Of a DNA stretch of 64,000 nucleotides, positions 56,501-64,000 are shown piece by piece (the stretch's first letter is position 1; each line of letters begins with the position of its first letter). Below the pieces are notes generated by a model. That model was not told the origin of the DNA. It searched no databases and saw nothing but the letters and a program-made list of their open reading frames with translations. The DNA is from Diadema setosum (lineage: Eukaryota > Echinodermata > Echinoidea > Diadematoida > Diadematidae). Position numbers and translations under genes: made by a program. The stretch spans positions 7,366,641 through 7,430,640 of the forward strand of contig NC_092705.1 in assembly GCF_964275005.1 (NCBI RefSeq), written 5' to 3'.

Positions 56501-59500
56501 CTTTTTGATTCAACTAAAAAATCATAAGTTTGGATTACTATAGCAGGTCAAGCTTGTTATTCTCAATACATGTATTATGATTCTCTATTCTTTTTTGAAT
56601 TTGTATATTGTTTTTCTTACTGCATTTGGGCAGAATCTACACCAAGCAAAATGTATACAGATATTTTGCATAGCAATAGCTGTTAAGTCCTATGATAGTT
56701 TGAACATTTCCATAACAAAAGCTGTCCGTATTTTATATCTTCATCTTCACCCTCAAAGCACTTGTGAACATGTTGAAATAGATTAAAACCCCTAATATAT
56801 GACCTTCAAGAGCAAAATATTCTCACTGCAGCTTATAAGTGCAATTCTATGAGAAATCCAAGGATATTATCTAGGCTTAAAAGGGATATTTCAAACATAG
56901 TAGGAATAAGGTAATATAATTTGTACTACTTTTATACACTCTGAATAGAACCCAATTCATTTGATAACCCTGGCAGACTATTACAAATTTAGAACATCTA
57001 AGCTACACCCCTAGACAAGATATGTGACCGTGCACCTCAAAACGAACAAAAAGTCGCACACACTGATTTTGCGTGAGGACTGAAAATAAGTGAAATGGGT
57101 CAACCTAGCCGAACTTGACTTTTTCATATTTTCTGAAAGAGCGGGTCTTCTTTTACATTATACTAAAATTTGGTATCATAAAACGGGCAGGAAAGTGTGT
57201 TTTTTTAGCAGTTTATCTCGAACATTTTTGGTAGAATAATGTGATTAGGTGTGTCTTTAGAATCCCTTTTTCATTTCTGAAAAACCTTATCCACACTCTA
57301 CACTTTCAACTCTAATAACCTTTGAAAGGATATTGCTACTGCTTTGGAAGTTGCATTAATTATGGGCAGAATATGTTAATGAGGCATGCTTAATTTCAGT
57401 TTAATCTGATAATCCCTTCATTTTTGTTACTCTGGTGGTTTACTTCCTGTTTTTTTGTCCCATTCATCGCACAGCCAGCACGGTTTGGTAAAGATGAAGC
57501 GCTTGAATAGACACTGTACTTCAGAGCCTCTTTTCTCAGTTCACACTTTTCCTGAGTTTGTGCTTTCTTTCCAATATTTAGATAGGTTAGGAGAGTCCAT
57601 TTGATTTGAGTTATACATCATTTTAAAGCTTAAGGTCTGCTTTTTCAGAATATGGTCTTAACTATATATTCATGTCTGGCGACTTTTTGTTTGTTTTGAG
57701 GTGCAGGGTCACATATGTTTTCACCACCTGTGCTCCAGTTAATCATAAACCATGGCATGTATGCTGTATATGATCGATCAGTCATACTTGTTTTCATGTT
57801 ATGATTTGAACTGTATTTTAGGTCCAGATTTCTAGGCCATTATTCTGGTGCAGTCTTAGCTATGGTCATATTGATCATGCTTCAAAAAGAAAAATATATA
57901 TCCAGTATACATTGCTTGTTGTTCAGTTATAATCATCACATATGAAATCAGATCATGATTTTAAATATGAAAAGACATGATAGTTGTGATATTGTGAGAG
58001 CACAAATGTTAAATGATTTTATTCATGGACATGAATTCATATTGTACAGGGACCCACAATTCAAAGCAGACTGTATAAACCACATAGCAGTAGAAATGTT
58101 GTTTTCACTATTTTGCCTTTCAGGGGCCCGTTTCATAAAACTTGTCATCAGTGACAACTGCTAAATTTCTATGACAAATTTGCTCTCAGCCAATCAGATG
58201 CAAGGATTTCAGTAGCTTGTCACATCTATGACAATTTGTCACTGATGACAAGTTTTATGAAACGGGCCCCATGTTCAGCACAACTGCATGAGATACAAAC
58301 TCAGAGCGAGAGGGATGTTGATTTAATATCAATCAGGAAATAGAAACAGGTGTCTGGCTAATGTAAATGTAAAAAAAAAAATCATTGAATATGGAGCAAA
58401 CGTGAAAAAGCAATGTGTGGCATGTGCAGTAGACAGTAGACCTTTTTTTCTGACACCACATGAAAGAATGTTTAATGTTCAAAATATCACCTTTGACCTC
58501 ATTACTGAAAAAAAAAAGACATTTCAGTTGAGAGATAATTTTCACCACTTCTACCAGTTCATATGACGGGTCACAGTTTCAACTATTTGCTTTCATGTGA
58601 ACAGCAACAACAGCAGCAGCAACAACAACAACTAGTTGTGACCAACAGAATTTAAGAAGTGACTCCCAGCAGATGACAGTAGATGGCTTTAGCCTATACT
58701 CAAGGATATTTTTTTTTTTTCCATTTTACCCAAATGTGGTGCTATTGAAAGGGCTCCCATTAGATGACCTTTCTACAGAACTAAGTCTGATCCATGTGGC
58801 AATAAGGCAATTTGTTGAAATTTGCATAGGCACCTTCTTAATGGGAGCAGGCAATCAAAGAGAAGTTGCCAAGATGCCTTATTTGTTGAAACTTGCCTTC
58901 CTGCAGAAATCAGGATGGGAAGGTGAGAGTGTAGATTGTTTCCCCCCTAGGTGTCTTGTTCAGGACTGAAGGCCATGAGTTTTAAAAAGGTCCTGCTTAC
59001 CTTTGGGAACAGTGATTTAAAAAAAAAATCAAGATATGACATTTAATGCATATGTGCAGGTTTGTTGCACCACAAAACATCCTATCATATAAAATTTTTG
59101 CAATAAAGCCTAAAATATAAGGGGATATCTGTATTTTTTCTCAATAAACCGTAGTAGGCAGTTTAGTCTGAAAACATTTTTATTATAACTATTGTTCACA
59201 TTTGGTATATTTAACAATACTTAACATTGATTTTACCAATTTAAATTTTTACAGTGGTTATTTCTATCCATAGCTCACATTTTAGAACTATTTTAAAGCA
59301 CTAATGCTGAGTTTTTGTTTCATCTGCAAATCGTAAATCATACCTTTAAAATAATCTGAGAAACTTGTTTAGCTTGAGAAGGCAAATGTTACCAAGTAAG
59401 TACATGTTGCATTTCATCATAAGGAAAGAGCCCCTCTGGGTTTTTCAGAAGTTGCCTGTGATCGTTAGGACATGAAGGAACCTTGGCAAGTTTCATCACG

Positions 59501-62032
59501 TTGCCTTTTGCCACCTGTTTTAAAGGCATAATTTACCATTTGCAGATGAAAGCATTAGTGCTATAAAATAGTTCTAAAATGTGAGTTAGGGATAGAAACA
59601 ACCACTGTCAAAATTTGAATCCGTATAATCGATGTTAAGTGTTGTTAAATACACAAAATGTGAACAATAGTTATAATAAAAATTTTTCCAGACTAAACCG
59701 TATACAGTTACGGTTTATTGAGAAAAACCCTGATATCTCCTTATATTTTCGGTTTTATTGCAAATATTTCATATGGTAGGATGTTTTATGATACAACAGA
59801 CCTACACATATGCATCAAATATGATATCTTGAAAATTTTTGAAATCACTGCTCCCAAAGGTAAACTGGACCTTTAATAAGTTTCCATACCTTTCAAAAGT
59901 TAGATCACAGCCTTCCTCATGAGCAGGTAGCTCTCCAGCACAGGAAGCACTCAGTCTTTGACCTTTGACCTTTGCATAACCAGGAAATGAGGACATAGTG
60001 GAAGGGAACCTGAAACTCATCCTGGGACTACTTTGGAGGATCATCCAGAAGTTCCAACTCAGTGGAGGAGGAGGAGGAGGTGGCACCCAGGGAAGCTTTG
60101 ACGGGAATGCATCCCTGACCAGGAAAAGTGGGAATACCAGACCACCGCCCAAAAAGATGATGCTGGCCTGGGTAAATGGTGTCTTGCCGGAAGAAGCAGG
60201 ACCTGTCAAGAACTTCTCAAGTGACTGGAATGACGGCCTTTTACTGAGGTAGGTCACATGAGGATTTTTAACTGACTCCTCATTTGGCAAAACAGGGTCA
60301 TCCCATGAGACCGACATCATTGAATTGAATTGAATTGAATAACTGAAACTGCACTGGTCTTGCACTCGAGACACAGTGAACAGTTCCAGCACGTTTATTT
60401 TCATATTTCACTTGACATCAAAATACATCAAAAAAAAGAAAGAAAGAATACAAACCAAGCAAAATACACAATATTTATATGTCGGGTCATGAACAGAAAG
60501 TGTGTCAGCATACATAATGTACATAAGACAATTCTCTATAACTTGTGAAATATGATGGAACTGCAAAAGCAAAGCTTGTAAACGCAGGTTCCATGAAAAA
60601 ATACCGTTGTAAATTTACTATGCAATCAATGGAGATAGGACACAAAGTAATAATGACGAAACTTATGAAAGCTAAAATATCATGGTACAAAGGGAAAAAG
60701 AAATAAAAGAGAAGAAAAAGAAAAAGAAAAAGTGAAAAAAAAAGAATCCAAAGAATAAGAACTGAGTGGAAATATGGGATATAGATACACAAGTATATGC
60801 GTGCACATTATCATGAGTCATACAGCTCACTAGTTCGACATCGAAAAAAGGTTCATGAGTCATACAGTCCACAAGTCATACAGCCCATGAGTTTTACACT
60901 AGGCAAACAAGGCCCATGAGCTTGACACTAGGTAAAAACAGCCCACGAGTTTGACATTACAACATGGGCCTTAATGTGTTGGTCAGGTGGGCCTTGTTTG
61001 CTTACTGTCAAACTCATGGGCTGTATGTCTCGTTGGCTGTATAACTCGTAGGCTGTATGACTTATCGGCCTTATGACTCGTGGGCTGTATGATTCATGGG
61101 TGTCAAACTCGTGACGTGCACGCAGTAAAACAATCCAGGCTTGGGAAACAAATTGAAGACCAAAAATTGCACAGTTTATATGTTTGACAGGAACATGGCA
61201 AAGGAGGATATTTTGTGATCATTTTTCCCCATTAAAAATATGAATTAGAGAATGGTGATATAACTGTGCTATTCTCAGGTCCACGTATTGATAGCTAAGG
61301 TATTGTTAGTTGAGCATTTGATTTTAGAAAGATTCTGTGGCCAAATGTCCTGATTTTGGTATGGTATTGTGTTGAAGAAAGTGTTGTACATGCTTTTAAA
61401 TACACTTGAAGTCACTACTGTTTGTCATTTCAATTTTCATATTCTATCACAAATATGTCACTTACCTGAATTGATTTTATGCACAGTGTCATATTTGCCA
61501 AAATGCAAAATAGAATAGGATTCTACCTTCAGCATGTGACATTGCATCCACATGTATTCTTTGATGTTTACATTTCTCAGTTCAACGTTCACATCTTCAG
61601 TTGAAAGCAGTGAATTGTATTTTCATATAATTTCAGTCATTTCATATCTGTTTCATGTTTGTATATCTGTATGAAAAAAAAAATGGAAAACCCTTAGCTT
61701 AGATACACATGAAATGCTATCTGTAACATGTATTTATTGTTCCCCCTGACAGTGCCTTAATTAACTACTGTGACCCCACCCTCATGGCACACTGGAAAGA
61801 AATGAATAGGTCCGACAAACTGGAGAACTGCCGGGAGGCGATGAACGTTGCCAACGAGAAGCTTGGCATCCCCAACGTTCTCTCCCCAGAAGATCTCAGC
61901 AACAAGCACATTGATGAACTTAGCGGAATGACGTACATCTCATACTTCCTGAGACATGAGGGGCCTGGATGGTATGCCACACTCAACTGGGTCAGAAAGA
62001 ATGTTCCGGAAGAGGACGTGCAGAACTTCCAG
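47223..62032 (+). CDS. Filamin-type actin cross-linker (Jitterbug-like), N-terminal CH domains, 3 exons, partial
   Basis: Exons 47223-47523, 59984-60248 and 61753-62032 join in phase to 282 codons. CH1 spans about residues 11-117 (FTNWVNEQLRPVDKKVEDLR, DGLLLIALMEAL, ENVSHALHMM, EDIVEGNLKLILGLLW). A glycine-rich and PPPKK linker follows, then CH2 (about 144-250: MLAWVNGVLPEE, NFSSDWNDGLLLSALINYCD, LGIPNVLSPEDL, DELSGMTYISYFLR). GPGWYATLNWVRKNVPEEDV then starts a third CH domain, as I recall for Drosophila Jitterbug-type filamins rather than classical filamins, which have two. Such proteins bind and cross-link F-actin in the cytoplasm via tandem CH domains followed by Ig-like filamin repeats, which would lie right of the window. 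Confidence 0.93.
47524..48996. other. Filamin-type intron 1, no feature
   Basis: (GAA)n run at 47896-47933. No exon recognised. The exon 1 to exon 2 join is already complete for CH1, so none is required. Confidence 0.45.
49001..49565. mobile_element. TTAA-flanked MITE, 'AGGACAAGTTCACC' family, copy 1
   Basis: AGGACAAGTTCACCTTCATA and ATGAAGGTGAACTTGTCCT are inverted ends, with TTAA at 48997-49000 and 49566-49569. Inner words GAACACATCAGTGAAAGTTT and AAACTTTCAATGATGTGTTC, and AAGTTATGAATTTTT / AAAATTCATAACTTTTG, pair over nearly the full length. 565 bp, no coding capacity. Confidence 0.92.
49570..50648. other. Filamin-type intron 1, no feature
   Basis: No exon or repeat family recognised. 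Confidence 0.4.
50649..51189. mobile_element. TTAA-flanked MITE, 'AGGACAAGTTCACC' family, copy 2
   Basis: Starts AGGACAATTTCACCTTTG and ends GTGAACTCGTCCT before TTAA (51190-51193); the left flank is decayed to CATA. Interior as in copy 1 but more diverged. Confidence 0.85.
51194..51657. other. Filamin-type intron 1, no feature
   Basis: AT-rich, no recognised element. Confidence 0.35.
51660..51924. mobile_element. Short inverted-repeat element with GTTTGTTTGCAAAAACC ends
   Basis: ATTGAAGAGTTTGTTTGCAA...AATAAGTCCAT (left) and ATGGACTTATCGG...TTGCAAACAAACCCTTCAA (right) form about 36-bp terminal inverted repeats around an AT-rich core. Confidence 0.8.
51925..53362. other. Filamin-type intron 1, no feature
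   Basis: An open frame of 82 codons at 52787-53035 has no recognisable similarity and is not called. Confidence 0.4.
53363..53688. mobile_element. Palindromic element with 'ATTTCGTTACGAAAT' modules
   Basis: About 75-bp near-perfect terminal inverted repeats (GGCCCGAATTCACGAAGGTG; GGTTTAAACCATGG palindrome; CCATGGAGCGCCAAGTGTCG) enclose repeated ATTTCGT(T/C)A(A/C)(A/G)AAAT words alternating with CATTTCG. Non-coding. Confidence 0.88.
53689..55651. other. Filamin-type intron 1, no gene
   Basis: (CA)n run at 54977-55013 and A-rich stretches. No exon recognised. Confidence 0.4.
55656..56031. mobile_element. TTAA-flanked MITE, 'AGGG-TACAG' family, copy 3
   Basis: AGGGATCGTACAGTTTTGGT on the left and ATATACCATCCCT on the right, flanked by TTAA (55652-55655 and 56032-56035). 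Interior GAAATGGCTGAGATATCC and GGATGTCTCGGCCATTCC pair. Confidence 0.85.
56036..57020. other. Filamin-type intron 1, no feature
   Basis: No exon or recognised repeat. Confidence 0.4.
57023..57713. mobile_element. TA-flanked inverted-repeat element, 'TGTGACC-GCACCTCAAAACGAAC' ends
   Basis: TGTGACCGTGCACCTCAAAA and TTTTGAGGTGCAGGGTCACA form about 35-bp inverted ends (left continues CGAACAAAAAGTCG), with TA on both sides. 691 bp, no transposase frame. TA duplication suggests a Tc1/mariner-type mobiliser (inference). Confidence 0.85.
57714..58122. other. Filamin-type intron 1, no feature
   Basis: No recognised element. Confidence 0.35.
58123..58270. mobile_element. Palindromic MITE, 'GGGCCC-TTTCATAA' family, copy 2
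   Basis: GGGGCCCGTTTCATAAAACT and AGTTTTATGAAACGGGCCCC are perfect ends. The interior GACAAATTTGCTCTCAGCCA is shared with 1915-2062. Much better preserved than copy 1. Confidence 0.92.
58271..58981. other. Filamin-type intron 1, no gene
   Basis: (CAACAG)n-like run at 58601-58632. An open frame at 58673-58969 lacks recognisable similarity. Confidence 0.35.
58986..59345. mobile_element. TTAA-flanked MITE, 'AGGCATAATTTA' family, copy 2 (inverted)
   Basis: Reads opposite to copies 1 and 3: GGTCCTGCTTACCTTTGGGA on the left, AATCATACCT on the right, TTAA at 58982-58985 and 59346-59349. Interior TCAATAAACCGTAG and TATTGTTCACATTTGGTATA match. Confidence 0.82.
59524..59872. mobile_element. TTAA-flanked MITE, 'AGGCATAATTTA' family, copy 3
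   Basis: AGGCATAATTTACCATTTGC to GGTAAACTGGACCT, TTAA on both sides (59520-59523, 59873-59876). Ends 111 bp before filamin exon 2 and faces copy 2 head to head, so the pair could fold into a long hairpin in the transcript. Confidence 0.88.
59984..60248 (+). CDS. Filamin-type gene exon 2 (residues 101-189)
   Basis: Acceptor GCATAACCAG. It completes CH1 (NEDIVEGNLKLILGLLW), then IIQKFQLSGGGGGGGTQGSF from a GGA repeat, a SLTRKSGNTRPPPKK linker and the start of CH2 (LAWVNGVLPEE...NFSSDWNDGLLL). Donor GTAGGT, phase 2. The antisense frame across it (200 codons) is a shadow. Confidence 0.94.
60297..61128. mobile_element. Modular palindromic element, copy P5, split by an insertion
   Basis: Left end GGGTCATCCCATGAGACCGA (60297-60325). 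After the insertion it resumes at about 60813 with CATGAGTCATACAGCTCACT, passes the core TTAATGTGTTGGTC and ends TCAAACTCGTGACGTGCACG. The flanks GGCAAAACA and AGTAAAACA (7 of 9 alike) may be an old target duplication. Starts 48 bp after the exon 2 donor. Confidence 0.85.
60324..60812 (-). mobile_element. Retroelement fragment inserted in P5
   Basis: Begins (TTGAA)n-type repeat ATTGAATTGAATTGAATAAC, i.e. a 3' tail on the minus strand, followed by GTTTATTTTCATATTTCACTT as at 18635. No reverse-transcriptase motif; a purine-rich AAAGAAAAAG run at 60700-60745. Confidence 0.6.
61129..61752. other. Filamin-type intron 2 remainder, no feature
   Basis: No repeat or exon recognised before the exon 3 acceptor (CCCCCTGACAG). 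Confidence 0.4.
61753..62032 (+). CDS. Filamin-type gene exon 3 (residues 189-282; end of CH2, start of CH3)
   Basis: Reads SALINYCDPTLMAHWKEMNR, ANEKLGIPNVLSPEDL and MTYISYFLRHEGPGWYATLN, then WVRKNVPEEDVQNFQ. Classical filamins have a short hinge and the first Ig repeat after MTYLSQF; here a new CH-type helix starts. Donor GTACAT, phase 0. The next exon is not visible before the window end. Confidence 0.93.
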
Positions 62033-62469
62033 GTACATCTGAGTGTGTGTTTGTAAGACTACCGATCCATGTCCCTTCTTATCACATCATTCTTGTCAAT
62101 CACATAGAAAAGTGAAATAAAGGTACAGTATATGGGGCACCCACACTTTTCTAGAAGAAAGTACTGTGAGTGAAAAAGAGGAATACAGGTGTACATTAAA
62201 GGAAACCAAAACCCCAAGAGCAATGTGGATTGATATGAGTGAAAGCAGCAACATAAATAGAACGCATCAGTGAAAGTTTGAGGAAAATCAGACAATTGAT
62301 GCAAAAGTTATTAATTTTTCGAGTTTTGGCATTGTAGTGACTGCATGAGGAGACTACTAGAGTTCATGATGTCATGTGTGGACAACAATATGAAGAAAAT
62401 ATAAAGAGAATTCCACAAAAATTCATTTTTCATGAAAATTACACATTCCATCAACTTGATATTGACATA

Positions 62470-63036
62470 CAGTCAAACCTGTCTATAGCAGCCACCCAAG
62501 GGAAATGGAAATAGTGGCCGTTATAGAAAGGTGCCCGCTATAGACAGGTATCCAACTTTGTGTGCATTGCATACATGTACATGTATTAGCGTTGTATCCG
62601 TACATCAATGTACATGTATGTGTGTACGTATGCACACACCGTGTTCATCATGTGCATTTAATAACCATGCCGGTGTATATGAAATTGTTGCACAGTAGTA
62701 TGTGTTTTGTCGTGAAGAAAGCTTTACACCAGTGCATTATTATGACTAAATGAGGAATGAATGCAGCGGTGGCGATCACTGAACGTTGCCAGCACGGCTA
62801 CAAAGCAGAAAACACGCTGAATTATCTGCTCGGCTACGGCTCCATTGGGTTTTTGGCCGCTATAGACATGTTAAAATCTACCGCGGGAAACAAAATTTGT
62901 GGCCGCTGGCCGCGTTAGACAGGTGGCCGCTATACACAGGGTCTATAACAGGGCTTTTCTCTCGGGGGCATTTTTCAGTGGCCGCTATAGACAGGTGGTC
63001 GCTATAGACAGGTGGCCACTAAGGCAGGTTTGACTG
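62470..63036. mobile_element. TA-flanked element, CAGTCAAACCTGTCTATAGC ends
   Basis: CAGTCAAACCTGTCTATAGC on the left and GGCAGGTTTGACTG on the right, TA on both sides (62468-62469, 63037-63038). The arms carry repeated GTGGCCGCTATAGACAGGT modules. No transposase. Confidence 0.9.
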
Positions 63037-63052
63037 TACATGTATATGTTAA

Positions 63053-63604
63053 AGGACAAGTCCACCTTCATTTATGGGTTGAGTGAATGCAACAATATTA
63101 GTAGAACACATCAGTGAAAGTTTGGGGGAAATCCGACAATCCGTTCAGAAGTTATGAATTTTTTAAAGCATCTGCGCAATCACTGCTTAATGAGGAGACT
63201 ACTACAATGTATGATGTCACATGCGTACAACGGTATAAGGAAAACAAAAAGAGAATTTCACGAAACTTTGTTTTTTGAATAGACTGCACATTTCTTCAAC
63301 TCGTTACTGATATATGTTAAAGGAAATATTATTCCCCTTGCCTTCTGAAAGAGAAAAGTCGTGTGTTCTTTTGTTATGTAAGAAAAGTGAAAATATGTTT
63401 TTCTTTATACTTTCTTTATATCGTTGTACTCATGTGACATCATGAGCTATAGTAGTCTTCTCATCCAGCTGTGACTGAGCAGAAACTTAAAAAATTCATA
63501 ACTTTTGAACGGATTGTCCGATTTTCCTCAAACTCTCAGTGATGTGCTCTACTAATATTGCTGCATTCACTCAACCCACATGTCTATGAAGGTGAACTTG
63601 TCCT
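63053..63604. mobile_element. TTAA-flanked MITE, 'AGGACAAGTTCACC' family, copy 3 (nested)
   Basis: AGGACAAGTCCACCTTCATT to ATGAAGGTGAACTTGTCCT, TTAA at 63049-63052 and 63605-63608. Inserted in the older 62200-63882 element. Interior pairs as in 49001-49565. Confidence 0.92.
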
Positions 63605-64000
63605 TTAAGGGTAGTAATTATTCCCCCTGCTTTCTGAAAGCAGTTGGTGAAGCGCTCTTCCATTACACGAGAAAAGTGAAAGCATGTTGAATTTTCTTTA
63701 TATTTTCTTTATATTGTTGTCCACACATAATGCCATCGGCTTAAGTAGTCTCCTACACCAAAACTTTAAAAATTCATAACTTTTGCATCGACTGTCCGAT
63801 TTTCCTCGAACTTTATCTGATGTGTTCTACTAACGTAGCTGCTTTCACTCAATTGACGTTTCTCTTTGGGTTTTGGTTTCCTTTAATAAGGAGCAACAGA
63901 TCAGTCATATATATTATGTCACCAAGTCACCTGACATATGACACCTATGAACATTGAACATGGTTATATGACTGTTATTGTAGCTCTCGTAGAACTACTT

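Larger units (their letters stand above)
62200..63882. mobile_element. TTAA-flanked MITE, 'AGGAAACCAAAACCC' ends, with two nested insertions
   Basis: AGGAAACCAAAACCCCAAGA and CTTTGGGTTTTGGTTTCCT are the inverted ends, TTAA at 62196-62199 and 63883-63886. Inner words (CATCAGTGAAAGTTTGAGGA; GATGCAAAAGTTATTAATTT) are related to the AGGACAAG family. Interrupted by 62470-63036 and 63053-63604. Confidence 0.9.

Noticed and set aside
59802..60404. 200-codon open frame on the minus strand
   Set aside because: It is the antisense shadow of filamin exon 2 and its flanks; the poly-Pro part is the complement of the poly-Gly linker, and it has no recognisable domain.

Overview
The window is animal nuclear DNA: intron-rich genes, GT-AG introns of several kb, abundant microsatellites, and very dense mobile-element debris. 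The dispersed repeat types and the gene set point to a marine invertebrate deuterostome. An echinoderm, perhaps a sea urchin, is my best guess, but the sequence alone does not settle it.

Three protein-coding genes are supported. (1) On the minus strand at 584-3735, three coding exons give the first 400 residues of an SLC19-family (thiamine/folate) transporter; its 3' end lies left of the window. (2) On the plus strand at 12064-37695, ten exons join with consistent phases into a complete 502-residue DEG/ENaC (amiloride-sensitive/ASIC-like) channel subunit. (3) On the plus strand at 47223-62032, three exons encode the N-terminal actin-binding part of a filamin-type protein: two CH domains and the start of a third, as in Jitterbug-type filamins. 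It continues beyond the right edge. The genes look functionally unrelated and merely adjacent.

Most of the rest is repeats. Two decayed non-LTR retrotransposons (10.0-11.7 kb minus, 24.9-26.5 kb plus) keep reverse-transcriptase motifs, and several truncated LINE/SINE tails occur. A large set of short palindromic elements shares AGG...CCT ends flanked by TTAA. Others insert at TA, and several long foldbacks of unknown type are present (37.97-39.03 kb, 40.9-42.25 kb, 23.4 kb). An 11-unit minisatellite of about 164 bp fills 33.7-35.5 kb.

The most unusual signal is a palindromic element built from short modules of the kind CTGTATGACTCGTGGG. It is present in about six copies. Four of them sit within about 12-65 bp of an exon boundary of the channel or filamin gene, and one copy has a perfect 9-bp target duplication.
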